A stretch of DNA of 64,000 nt from Rotaria socialis (Eukaryota > Rotifera > Eurotatoria > Philodinida > Philodinidae), in assembly GCA_905331475.1 (NCBI GenBank), contig CAJNYU010001982.1, positions 62,001 to 126,000 on the forward strand. The letters run 5' to 3'. Below, piece by piece: positions 1 to 10,900 of this stretch. The position numbers were made by a program, and so were the translations under genes. Below the pieces are notes generated by a model that searched no databases, was not told the DNA's origin, and saw only the letters and a list, made by a program, of their open reading frames with translations. Positions within the stretch are counted from its first letter, which is position 1. Every line of letters starts with the position of its first letter.

Positions 1-2
1 TA

Positions 3-143
3 CAAAAAATTAGTACTATCATCACTAATTTGATTCCTACAATGGATGGTACACTGGCAACTCAAGCTATGACAAGTAGTTTACATGTTATAGAAGTTAT
101 TCAAGAGGTCATTCGAAAAATTCATGCCTTTTTTTCTTCGTAA
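3..143 (+). CDS. 3' end of an unidentified plus-strand gene (partial)
   Basis: An open frame runs from the window edge and ends at TAA 141-143, giving about 46 residues (QKISTIITNLIPTMDGTLAT at the start, ending in HAFFSS). The composition is amphipathic and helix-like with no low-complexity run. It stops 37 bp before the stop codon of the convergent TPR gene, which is a typical tail-to-tail arrangement in a compact genome. It is short enough that chance cannot be excluded, and I recognise no family. The 5' part lies outside the window. Confidence 0.3.
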   Translation, partial: QKISTIITNLIPTMDGTLATQAMTSSLHVIEVIQEVIRKIHAFFSS

Positions 144-180
144 ACACTGATTAATGGAAAAGAATGTTCAGTTTTTTTCT

Positions 181-1426
181 TCAAATAAAAACCTTAGTCT
201 TGTCTTTATAAAAAAGACGAGCACGAATAATCAGTAAATCAGCATTTTCAGGATATTGTTCGATCATTTGAGTTACCAATGTACTTGCTTCATCTATTTT
301 ATTCAAAGCTGTTAGGCAAAGAATACTAGAAGCGAAACAAAATTGATATTGATTCATGTTCATATGCAATTAAATACCTGTAGATTTGAAATGGTAATGT
401 AATGAAAATACTAGCACCATTGGCAACAATACCCAATGCATCTAAATAAAGTTTTTGATCGAATAATGTTACACCTGTAATGTATCGAAGAAATGCTATT
501 TTTTCATTTATTAATCTATCTTCTCGAGGAGCTGGTGTTGTAGGATTCGATGCTGCTGGTTGTTCAATTTTCGATAATCGACTATTACTTGTTGTAGCTT
601 GTGTATATGTAATACTTTTTTGTAAGCTTATAAATGAACTTTGAAAATCACATAGATTTAAATAGATTTGTGAGCGAATTTCATAGAATGGAATGTGATA
701 TGGTTTGAGAAGAAGACATTTATTTATATTCACTAATGCTTCTTCGTAGTCTGTATGTTTTGTCAGAAGTTCCATGGCTTTGTCATAACTTTGTTAACAA
801 AAATTATCAATAGGTGTACAAAAGAAACATAGAATTGATAACTTACAATGTACTACAATGAGCATCCGTAATATTTTTCAACGAATCTCCTAATCCATGT
901 CCTAGAAAAGAAAAAAGAGAATCAAAAAGAAAAATAGAAGATGAACTTTACCTCTTGACCATCCATCTGGTAGCAAAGCTCCTAGCGCATATCTATCATA
1001 GACTTCGGCATCAATTTCAGTAGAAAATATTTCTTCCTAAATAAGTAATAACTATTTCTATTAGTCAATGTTAACAAAAACACAAAACAAGGAAGATGTT
1101 ATGTGAGACACTCGAAGACAATGTGAATTAAAAGATCTAATAGATGAATAAGTTAACTCACAGCATCCTTCTCCTGTTTTTCCTCGCTGAAAAATGTTTC
1201 AATTAATCCAAAATAAATAAATCAAAGAACATAAAATAAATTATTTTTACTTGATCGAATTTTTCCAGGAATCTGCTGTTAATTGTCGAAGAGGATTATC
1301 TTGTTGAGCATTCATATTTTCAAAGTCGAGAAAATGCTGACGAGAAGCACCTGGACGAACATTTGCAATGCCCCTTGATCTCGGTAAGTCGCTTGGATTT
1401 CGTGAAATGTCATAACTATCGGCCAT
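181..1426 (-). CDS. Tetratricopeptide-repeat (TPR) protein
   Basis: Six exons join in phase. Exon 1 starts with ATG at 1426 (MADSYDISRNPSDLPRSRG); a 25-nt acidic/basic exon follows (about 1167-1191); next come EEIFSTEIDAEVYDRYALGA (about 950-1035) and GHGLGDSLKNITDAHCSTL (about 848-900); then a long exon begins YDKAMELLTKHTDYEEALVN. The last exon follows a 48-bp intron and reads SILCLTALNKIDEASTLVTQ onward. The long exon and the last exon look like TPR helices: the A/B pattern EEALVNINKCLLLKPYHIPFY, then a pair around YITGVTLFDQKLYLDALGI, then one ending ENADLLIIRARLFYKDK. A low-complexity S/T/P/A linker separates the repeats. There is no signal peptide or membrane segment, so an intracellular scaffold role is likely. 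The total is about 300 residues. I cannot name the orthologue; a ciliary or TTC-family protein is possible. Confidence 0.7.
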
Positions 1427-1769
1427 TTTTTGCTCTGAGTTTTTTTAATTTGTCTACAACAAACATTTTTCATTAGTTTGGTTTTTTTTTTCAAACATCA
1501 TTAACTGAACGCACTCAAGCTCTTATTAGAATAGTGAGAAAAAGTTCTAATTAATGGTCGAACATATTAACTACTAAATCAATTGCCTCTTCAGGACAAA
1601 CATTTCTCAAATGCAAGACTAATCATTGAAGAAAAATAAAATAAATACACATTTATTTATTGTTTTTTTTTGCATTTAAATACAACAATAAAAACGAACG
1701 TAACAATATTGTGCAGTGTAAACTTATTCATCGGAACACAAAAATAATAATAATAAGCTGAACAATATG

Positions 1770-1808
1770 CATATATATATATATATATATACGTATATAT
1801 ATATATAG
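1770..1808. repeat. (AT)n microsatellite
   Basis: An almost pure run of alternating A and T, broken once by ACG, lies in the spacer between the TPR gene start (1426) and the MTHFSD-like stop (2127). The rest of that roughly 700-bp spacer is AT-rich and I see no gene in it. An apparent ORF across the run encodes only IYIYTYIY and is not credible. Confidence 0.85.
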
Positions 1809-2126
1809 ATAATAACAGAAAAACAACAATATACACATTTAAAGCAAAACATCGAGCAGAAAAAGGGAAAATGTCAACGGTATACACATAAAATAAAACA
1901 AAGGAAAATAAAAGTATGACGAAAATATACGCTGATGACTACAACTTGACTAGCCTTTTAATTAATTCTTATTTATAAGAAGATACTTATTGATCTCATT
2001 ATCATTGTCTGTTTCTTTTTTTTAAATTTACAAAAAAAATAAATGTATCTCACTGTAAACATGTATTTTAAAATTCATAATCAAAAAACTAATAATCTGA
2101 CACAAACATTTCTAGGTAGTTTTCTT

Positions 2127-4327
2127 CTATTGCGATTTGATAATATTTTGTTGTTCTAATCGTTTTAATTCTTGTAAAACTGGAATATTTATCATCATAT
2201 CAGCATCAAGTTTATTCCAATAGACACGTTTTGGTCGTTGAAATAAACGTTTTGTATAAATATATCGTTTTGGTGTTACAATAATATCCACAGGTAAATC
2301 ATGTTGTTCCATAATATGATTTGGTATATCGTTAATTAATTGACTTTCATGACACGTTGTCATAACAATTGTTTTATTTGATACGCAACCCATTTGTGAC
2401 ATAATTGCATATTCTAAATCACCATAACCTTTACCTTTACCAATACGTGCGCCCGTTATGGGATCGACAACAACAGAGGCAACAATAATTAAATCGACAT
2501 GAATTTGTTTTAATGCTTGTAATTGTATAACAGTACCTAATTCAGCAGCACCAGCTTTTGTTGCTGCCCATTCTAATTGATGACGACGTAGAAATTTTGG
2601 TTCTAATTTATAAAATAATGCTGAATCTTTAAGAAAGACAGAACGAATAATCAAAATTAATGTTTCCCGGTTTCTTTTCAATTATAGACTTTTACTTACC
2701 AAGTGACGGTGTAGGTGTTAAAAGTATTTTATTATAAACTAATGCTAGATAACGAAGAGATTCTTGTGCAAGTGATGGATTAATTTTGATGACATGTGCA
2801 CGTTTAAAACAGTCTAAACTTGTTACATTTTCAGCAGCTACTTCACAATAACGAAAATTTGGTATACGACCATGAACGGGAAGAGGAAAACGAACTTCAG
2901 TTCTGTAAACAAAAAAGTAAAGTTAATTCAATTTCAAATGATTTCTATTTTTGAAAAATCTTACTTCGTTGCCATTAAATCCCAAATAAGTTGTCGTGCT
3001 CGTGCTTTAAATAATTTAATATTTGTTGTTGTCATTGTTAATGATTCGGATTTATCTACTTTGGGTTCATTTCGTTGTTTAACCCAAAGAATCATTTTCG
3101 AAAAAGTTTCCATTATAATTTTATTTTTAAGCGAATGATTACACGTTATTAAACCATCAACAATATCTCGTAGGCAAATCCACTGATGAATATGTTGTCG
3201 ATGTTGATGACGCATTTTATGTGCATATTTTGTTGGTGTTCGTTGAATACTATTGTTGTTGTTGTTGTTGTTGTTGTTGTCTTCATGAGTAGTTTTCTGC
3301 GTTATTAATTCATCGTATGTAAGTAAATTTGTATAACCAATAGCGTTACATATAACTGACGAATGGTAATCAACATCGAGAGCACATACTAAATAAAACA
3401 ATTTTCTTTGATTTCAAAAACATTAACTTAGAATAAAGTTGTTGAGAAAAAATTGTTATAACAATTGATCAAGTAGCTAATTTCAATATACACTAGGCAG
3501 GAGTGAAGACGGCAATAAACTTTTGATATCTCAAAATCTTGATCCTCATCTAATGATGTACATTTTTAGTTTACTGGCTACTAACTCTACGTAGCTAGTG
3601 TCTAATATCAACTTTGATACAGATGACATTTTAAAATACTATACATTTCAGGATTGATTACAATAGTTCAAAAGAAAACTGTTCATCACTAAACCTCTCT
3701 CGAGTATGCATTAAATCACAGAATTACTAAGATCTCCATATATTTTCCTTAAAATACGGTAGACATAATAAATCAACTCAAAAGATATTTTCTTCGCAAT
3801 CCACATGAACTGAAAGTGACGCAGCTCTATACGATTGGATTAGTCTTACCACACAAATTTGACATTGGACCAGTTGAATAAAACATACAACGATGTTTAA
3901 AATCTAAACGTTGTTGAATCATTGCCAAAAGTGGATCATTCGAATTTGTATTCATTGATGGTGATGATGATGAAGATAGTGCACGTCGTCCACTTGTTTC
4001 TTCATTATTAGGCAATGGACTGCTGTCCGCTTTTACCGCCGCCGCCGCCGTCGTCGGTGGCGGTGTTTCTGTTGCTGTTGTTGAATCTGTTGATGTTATG
4101 TTAGATGAATTTTGTTTCATTATTGCTGGTCGGTCGATATCAAGTAAAGCGCAAAGAAAATCCGACGAAGATATAACTTCACAAACAGCTCTCTGTGAAC
4201 CATGCTTTGATATTTCCACTTCATATGGTGATAGAAAATAGCGATCTTTTTTGAGTGAAAAATTATAATGAAGTAGAACATGTGGAAATTCTTCAACCAT
4301 TGTCACCGGAAATAGCATCAGCTTCAT
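2127..4327 (-). CDS. MTHFSD: MTHFSD-like (5-formyltetrahydrofolate cyclo-ligase fold) protein with N-terminal extension
   Basis: The C-terminal two thirds match methenyltetrahydrofolate synthase domain-containing protein. FKARARQLIWDLMATK joins a 180-nt exon carrying FPLPVHGRIPNF and LLTPTPSL. The last exon carries RIGKGKGYGDLEYAIMSQMG (the nucleotide-binding GKGxGYxDLEYA motif), then VDIIVTPKRYIYT and RPKRVYWNKLD. The junctions at 2962/2902 and about 2700/2625 splice in phase. Animal MTHFSD usually continues into an RRM; here the protein stops about 20 residues after the fold (KRLEQQNIIKSQ), so no RRM is present. Upstream the same frame stays open through an Asn run and a further exon (3850-4327) joined by a roughly 460-bp intron, adding about 300 residues that I do not recognise, with S/T/A-rich linkers. 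The true start could be 4327 or an internal Met just before the domain. Folate ligase activity itself is not established for this family. Confidence 0.82.
3253..3280. repeat. (GTT)n trinucleotide run encoding poly-Asn
   Basis: Nine or so tandem GTT units on the plus strand read as AAC repeats on the minus strand and give the run of Asn in the extension of the MTHFSD-like protein. The frame stays open on both sides, which supports this exon being coding. It is likely to vary in length between alleles. Confidence 0.85.
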
Positions 4328-4731
4328 CTTGCAAATTTTCGATAGTCGAATATTAATATAATTCTAAATTAGTCTAACTTTTCACATCTAAAAACAACGA
4401 AAATAAGAATAAGAAAATGTTATTTTACTTCACTCATATAGAGTTTTCCGAATGCTTCTTTTTCTATGATAAAATTATAAACAGTAAAACAAAAATACAC
4501 AGTGAACAAGAATAAAACGAACGCTGGAAACATCAAGAAACAATCTTATATCATGCAATACATAAATCAGAGTATAGTTATCGAGCAATAAAAGAAAAAC
4601 GATTATTTTACTTTTGTTGAACATAGATTTAAAACTTGCGCAACATAATAGATGTACATGTTAGAAAATACGATCAAATAAGAGAACGAAAAAAAAAAAT
4701 AGAAATACACATTATAGTCTATCCCTAGGAA

Positions 4732-6888
4732 CTAATTATTTGTGAAAAAGTAAATGAGTCTCTTAATTTCTAATTGAAGTGATGGACTCAACCCGTATTT
4801 ATATAAACTAAGTAGATTAAAATTTTTGATATGTAAAATCAATTCGAGCAAACAACGTTCTTTAAGTGTTAAAACCCATCGAGGTTGTTTTAAATTTAAT
4901 TTTATACACAAACGTATTAGATCATCGATTTCAATCGATGATGTATTCAGCGGTAATATTGATGTTAAAGAATCCATTCGCGTTTTATAATTTTTCATGG
5001 AGGAATTCATTGAATAAAATGGATGTTCACTTAATGAATGTAATGCAATACGTTTTTCCGGTTGAAATTGAAACATTGCTTTTAATAAATCGAATAAATT
5101 TTCTTTCGTATAAAAATGATGTTCGTTCAAGTTGAGTGTTTCTTGATTTATTATTTGTTTTAATAAATTATGTAAACGTTGTTGATGACTGTCAAGTTTT
5201 ATTTTTGAAAATAATATTTTTACATTTGATGGAAAACGTTCATATAACGATAATGTTAACCCGCCAACATATTGAACAATGCAAAAAAGTTGTAATGATG
5301 GATCATCATTTTGCGGACGAAATAACATTGTATTTATCATCATTTCGATTATTATGCAGCCTATTGACCAAACATCTTCTTTCGTATGATCAATAATTGT
5401 TTTATCACTAAATGAATATTAGATTAAATGAAATTAAAACACAAAACTTTCTCTTTTAATACAAACGAAGAATAGTCATTATCCTGTAGAATATACTATA
5501 ATAGTTTCGTTCAGTAGAAACATAACTGGATTTTAAGAAAAATAAGATGTATTTCCTATGACAAAGCTACGCGAGACAAAATATTGAAAGGCATTCAGTT
5601 GTAGAGAAAATATGTTTTAGATAAAACAAAATAAAAACCGTAAAATTTAGGAAGATACTTTTCTTTTTGTCGTCAATGTCTCTAATATATGGTCTCATCT
5701 ACTCAACAGTAATTTAATATTACATTCTTCAAATGCATGAATGAAAATATGCTAATAACGTACCAAGTTAAATCATCTTGCTCGATGATCATTCGAATCA
5801 AACTTTCAGGTGCATGTCGCCATAAATGATGATGCGGTACAATTCCGCCATTAAGTTTTGTTTTTGATATTGTCGGTGAACATAGACGAATACGATCATC
5901 ACGAGTTAACTCAATATTTGTCGTATACCTAAGGAAGTTTGATTGAAACAAATGTATAAAATGATAACAAAAAAAGCTAAATACCATGGGGCCAATGGAC
6001 CAAGTCCTTTTGATTGTAGATAAATTGTTCCCTGAATAATTTGTAACGATAAACAAGAAATACGCTCTAATGAAAATGATTCCGATTGTATTGCATGGCG
6101 TAGTGTTCTATGTACAACACCTGTTACTGCATATAAACATGCATCCGCAATATACCAAGATAATATTCGACGAACATTTGGATGAGACAAATTACTTGTT
6201 ATAACTATTCGTTCATAGAGATGATCTATATATTGCTGAGTACTTGTCTTAGATTTTAGACACAGATATTTTGTTATATGTATAGGCTGTTTTAATATTG
6301 GATCGATTGCATTTACAGATGGACTATCAATACCACCTAAGACAAAATAAAACACGCTATGGTCAAGTTAATTTAAACTATTTTATTTAGAGAAATCTTA
6401 CCATGAAATAAAGAAGCAGATGTTAGATCTCCTGGAGTAATGTATTCACGAGGAATTGTAAATGCCAAGTTAATATCTGCATCCTGATTATCTTGATTTT
6501 GTTGTTGCTGTTGAGCAGCTGAATATTGTTTAAAACGAGATGTCCTACAACATATTTCAAATGAAAAATCATCTATTATAATTTAAAGTAAATATTGCGT
6601 AGATAACATTTTGGCGTGCTATATTCTCAATCAAATATTTTCCTTGGCAAATGTGTAAATAGTCAGATTACTTCCTAGTTATTATTTTTATTCTTATTAC
6701 CCAGAAAAACATAAGAAACATGGTACTGGCAGCTTACGAAAATGAATAAAATATTCATAACACTAGAAAAAAGCGTAATAATGATTTATAAATCAGCAGA
6801 AAAAAACAATATACTTAAATCATTTCTCGTTTTTTTTTAACATTCTGATATAAATAATTCAGTATATGATATTTATCACTCACCACAT
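4732..6888 (-). CDS. Protein kinase-like protein lacking catalytic motifs (pseudokinase)
   Basis: Five coding exons join in phase. The start ATG at 6888 is the end of a mostly untranslated exon and splices to TSRFKQYSAAQQQQQNQDN; this is followed by LFHG|GIDSPSVNAI, then a kinase-like N lobe (ITKYLCLKSK, ERIVITSNLSHPNVRRIL). The C lobe has LSLQIIQGTIYLQSKGLGPL where an active kinase has HRDLKPxN, and IRLCSPTI where DFG belongs. An APE-like HAPESL and the helix F motif EDVWSIGCIIIEM are kept, and QFQPEKRIALHSLSEHPFY matches the end of the kinase fold. No Gly-rich loop, HRD or DFG is visible, so catalysis is unlikely. A helical tail of about 80 residues ends at 4732. A TBCK-like kinase fold is one candidate family but no TBC domain follows. 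It probably acts as a cytosolic scaffold; this is inferred from the missing residues only. Confidence 0.75.
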
Positions 6889-7951
6889 GATTTTTACAGC
6901 ATGAATGATTACATGTCAGTAGTCGATTACAAAATCTAAAATAAGTAAATATGAAAGAAAAGGCTAAAGAATCATGAATATTTAATATATTTGGAGCATT
7001 TTTCTAGAATATAGAAGAGCATGATGCCCTTATCTAACAATTGACTATTCATAACTTTGACTTCGTCCTTGACCCGCTTTCTTTTAACATAGAAAAACTC
7101 TTCTTTTTTAAATTATACAACTAAAATTTCAATATCCTGATGAAATTCATCAAGAGAAAAACGTCTTTCGTCTTAACAGAAAAAGACTTAAAATCAAATA
7201 CGATTACGCATATATTTATTAAATATATAATCATCGAATAATAATTATGAGCATGAAAACCAAAAAGGGTCAATAGAGTGATCATGGATACAATTTCAAC
7301 ATGATATAAAAAAGAAAGAGGGTCAAAGATCAATCTAAACACGTTACATTACGAATGGTGATCAAGGAAAATAAATAATATCTGTATTTAAAATGGAATA
7401 AGAAAGTAAAGAATTTAGTCATTCCGGTTATTCATAATAAATAACATCAGTGAAATATAACACAGACGTTAAACACATTCAATGTCCATATAGAAATTCA
7501 GATAAAGAGTTCTAAAACAACAACATCAACTATTTCAAATAAGACAGAAAAAGAAAAAGAAAAAGAAATGCAAGGAACTTTTTTTTTATATGCATATACA
7601 TTGACTGTTCAAGAAGAAAAAGATTGCACATGAAAATCTACAACATTTTCTGCGTAAATATCTGGAATAAATAAAATGTCGGGGGGTTGAATTCTACTCG
7701 GTTTCTTTCTTTGGCTCAAACTAATGGCATAGATTTCTTTTTTTTTTCATTACTGGCGTACAAGTCTACAGTCAATAGATATCAAGGAGTAAGTTGTGAT
7801 AGAGTCCATAAAGAATAAAAGGTATGAATGATAATAAAGAATCACATTAAGATAAATGAATAAACACCACAAAGAAAATAGATGTGCTTTCTTTTATACA
7901 CAAGAACAACAAGCAGAAGAAATGATTATATTAATGATGCGTTGATCAAAT
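6889..7951. other. Intergenic, no gene seen
   Basis: This is AT-rich spacer between the start of the pseudokinase gene and the stop of dynamin. It contains the non-coding part of the pseudokinase first exon (6884-6938), homopolymer runs and one G run near 7680. Open frames here (for example 7121-7342 minus) have no splice logic and are composed of F/I/L/Y, so I do not call them. Confidence 0.6.
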
Positions 7952-10900
7952 TTAATTCCGTTGTGGGACCGGTGGTCGTTCTGCTGGCCGTGGCGGAATA
8001 ATTGGTGTTGGGCGTCTAGAATAAATAATTTATTAGTGTATACATATATGAATACGATGAAAACATGTTTTGATCAATGTGACAATAATCAATAAAGCAA
8101 ATGTCAATAGGTGCAAACAAATTTAGAAAATCAATCATGATAACAAACATTATTTTTGTTATAGAAAAACTTACATTGGTGTTAAAGGCGATGTAAAGTT
8201 TGCTAGTTGAGGACTCGCTCTACCTTGTGGATTCATCATTGGTCTGCAAAAATAAGATAAACACTGAACAACTTGTACAATGTTATTACGAAAGAGAAGT
8301 AAAGCATTGATCTCTAGATAAAGTATGAGTCGTGTTATTAAAGAAATTGTTAGTACAATTCCTACACAATTTAAATGTGAAACACGATTAGCCTAAACAT
8401 CATCATTCTTTTACTCTATTCTTTAAAAATTCAATTAGTAAATAGTTTATTCATTATCAAAAGACGTTATGCATATAACATCTGTAATCATGCATCAATG
8501 TCTGTCATGATTTGTAATGTGGGAGATGGGAATATTGGTAAAATATCTGCCGAGTGTCTATGACTCATATTAGACTTTGAACTCCTCGGGGTTTGAACAG
8601 TTTTATTTTTAGATTGTGCTTCACATAATAAAAATGATTATTTAGATAGCGAGGTTAATTTTGAATAATTATTTGTTTTAATTGTTGATTAATCTAAACT
8701 TACGACGACTTTGTAGGCATAGTAAAACCATTCTGATGGGAAATTGCAGATAATACAGGCATAGCAAAAGGATCTAATTCAGCAATTAGATTAGACGGTG
8801 GTGAATATGATGTTTTTGTGTACTGAGCTGGTCTGCAAGTGTATAAATTCAAGCATATAGAAGAAGTATTGTTATGTGAGATCAAGCGTATGAAAAGCTT
8901 AGAATTTTTCTTGTTAGATGTATTTTGTCTACGTAATTATCCTTCCCTTTATACTATTATTTACTTGTCAACATTTCATTTAATCCTGTAAACGTATTCA
9001 ACCCAGATTTCTATGTGAATAATATATTTGTGCAAACGTTTGAATAGATAAATATTTTACAGAAACCAAAGCCCCAAAAGAAATGTAATGATTACGTACT
9101 GATTGATCATTTGTGCAGGAAAGTTCGGGAAGTTTCCACCAGTTTGAATAGCCACTGGATTCGGTCGTAATGGTGGTGGTGGCGGGTCTCGTGACCCAAT
9201 TACATTAGGATTTGGAAACATGGGTGCTGGTGGTTTCCGCAGCGTATTTGGGCTTGAGGGACGACTAATAGTAATCAAAATAGTTGATTAAATATAGATA
9301 GGAAATAAAAAAAAGTTGTTGCTGTTATCCGTACCCTCCAAGCGTTTGTTGTTGATAATAGGACGTTGTATCAAGTGAATTCGATGGATAGTTCGATGTT
9401 GGTGCAAAACTAATACTGTTCATCGAATGATTGGGTGATGCATTAGACATACCAGCAGCTAAGACCGATACTGGCATAACAGATCCATCAATTTTTCGAG
9501 CGTTTATATGAAAATTTTCGATGATGCTTAAAGCCTACAAGTAATTTTTTTTTTTTTTATTAATCTAGTCAAATAGAAATAGCTTGTTTATAATACAAAC
9601 ATTTTTAATAGCTTCATATTCCGCTATTTTAGCTTCTCGACGTAGTCGTTCTTCTTCAGATTCTTGTAATAATGATTTCTAAAATGAAATCATTATCATC
9701 CATCATATTCGGTAACGCATGAAAAGTCTTACTGGATCCGGAAGTGCATACAGATGCGCTAATAATTCTTTTGCTACGAATTTTTGCACCTATATCAAGA
9801 TAGAAATGAATGATTAATAGAAAAGTGAAGGAGATGTTCCGGCCGATGAGTCAAAACTATATACATTATGTAGATCACAATGAATAACCGGAAACGACTA
9901 TGTAAGATTAGCTTATTTTACTGTAACTCTTTAATAGTTCTGTGACACACGCCAAGTCTAAAATCTTCTTGTTGGAAATCTAATATTATTATTCCACGGA
10001 AGACATAGATCATACCGTTTCAAACGTTCTAAAAAAAACTAAACTCTCATTCGAGTTTATATCTGTGATGAAAAATCAGCAATTTCTTAGTACTCCTGAT
10101 TCACCTGAACTTACATAATGCATATAATCTGAATTGTTATATGAAAGAATTCTTGTTTTTTTGTACATAGAACTTACATTTTGAACAATATTATACATAA
10201 TTGCCTTGGGAATATAATCACGTGTCATTTTAGCGACTATTTGCATATATGATGAAACTAATTTGTTGATAGTTTCAACTTGTCGTTCCATATGAGGATC
10301 GACAGGGCCAACTTCAGCCGCTGACTACGAATGAGATGTCATAAAGAAATAATTAGGAATATATGGCAAGTATCATATTTACTGTTGAATCCTCTTGTCG
10401 TTGTTCACGTTCAGGATAAACGCCAGCACGTAAGAATGATGCCTTCCATGTATCAAGTTCTTCCGCATTATCAACTGATAATTCGAGTACTTTATGTTCT
10501 TTATAAACATTTCTACTTTCAATTTTAAATTAAAGTTAAGACAACAAAACAATGAATGAATGCTTACTTTCCTTCAGTATTAAATATTGCAAATTGTGGT
10601 CGTTTCGCCATAAAGCCACCTTCGACATCACGAATTTTAAGATTTTCTAATGGTAACATATATTTTTTATCTTTTTCCTAGAGAAAAGAAAACATAAATC
10701 AAATATTAAAGATAAATCCAAGATCTCTACGACATACATCTGCATCAGTAAACCATGATAAATTGTCAGTTGATAAAACAAAGAAAAAATCTTTTGCTTG
10801 AAATAACTTGACGCCAGTATGAACACGAAGATAACCTTTACGAATAATCTAAATTCATAAAAACTTTTATAGAAACAAAAGAAAAAAATGAGCACAACGA

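Noticed and set aside
1657..1887. ORF across the AT microsatellite
   Set aside because: It encodes IYIYTY repeats produced by the (AT)n run.
4732..6888. Assignment of the kinase-like gene to TBCK
   Set aside because: Similarity is confined to general kinase features and a helical tail, and there is no TBC or rhodanese domain downstream.
6884..6938. Cys/His-rich reading (FCNRLLTCNHSCCKNH) suggesting a zinc finger exon
   Set aside because: That frame does not join the next exon in phase, whereas the ATG at 6888 does (MW|TSRF); the exon is better read as 5' untranslated.
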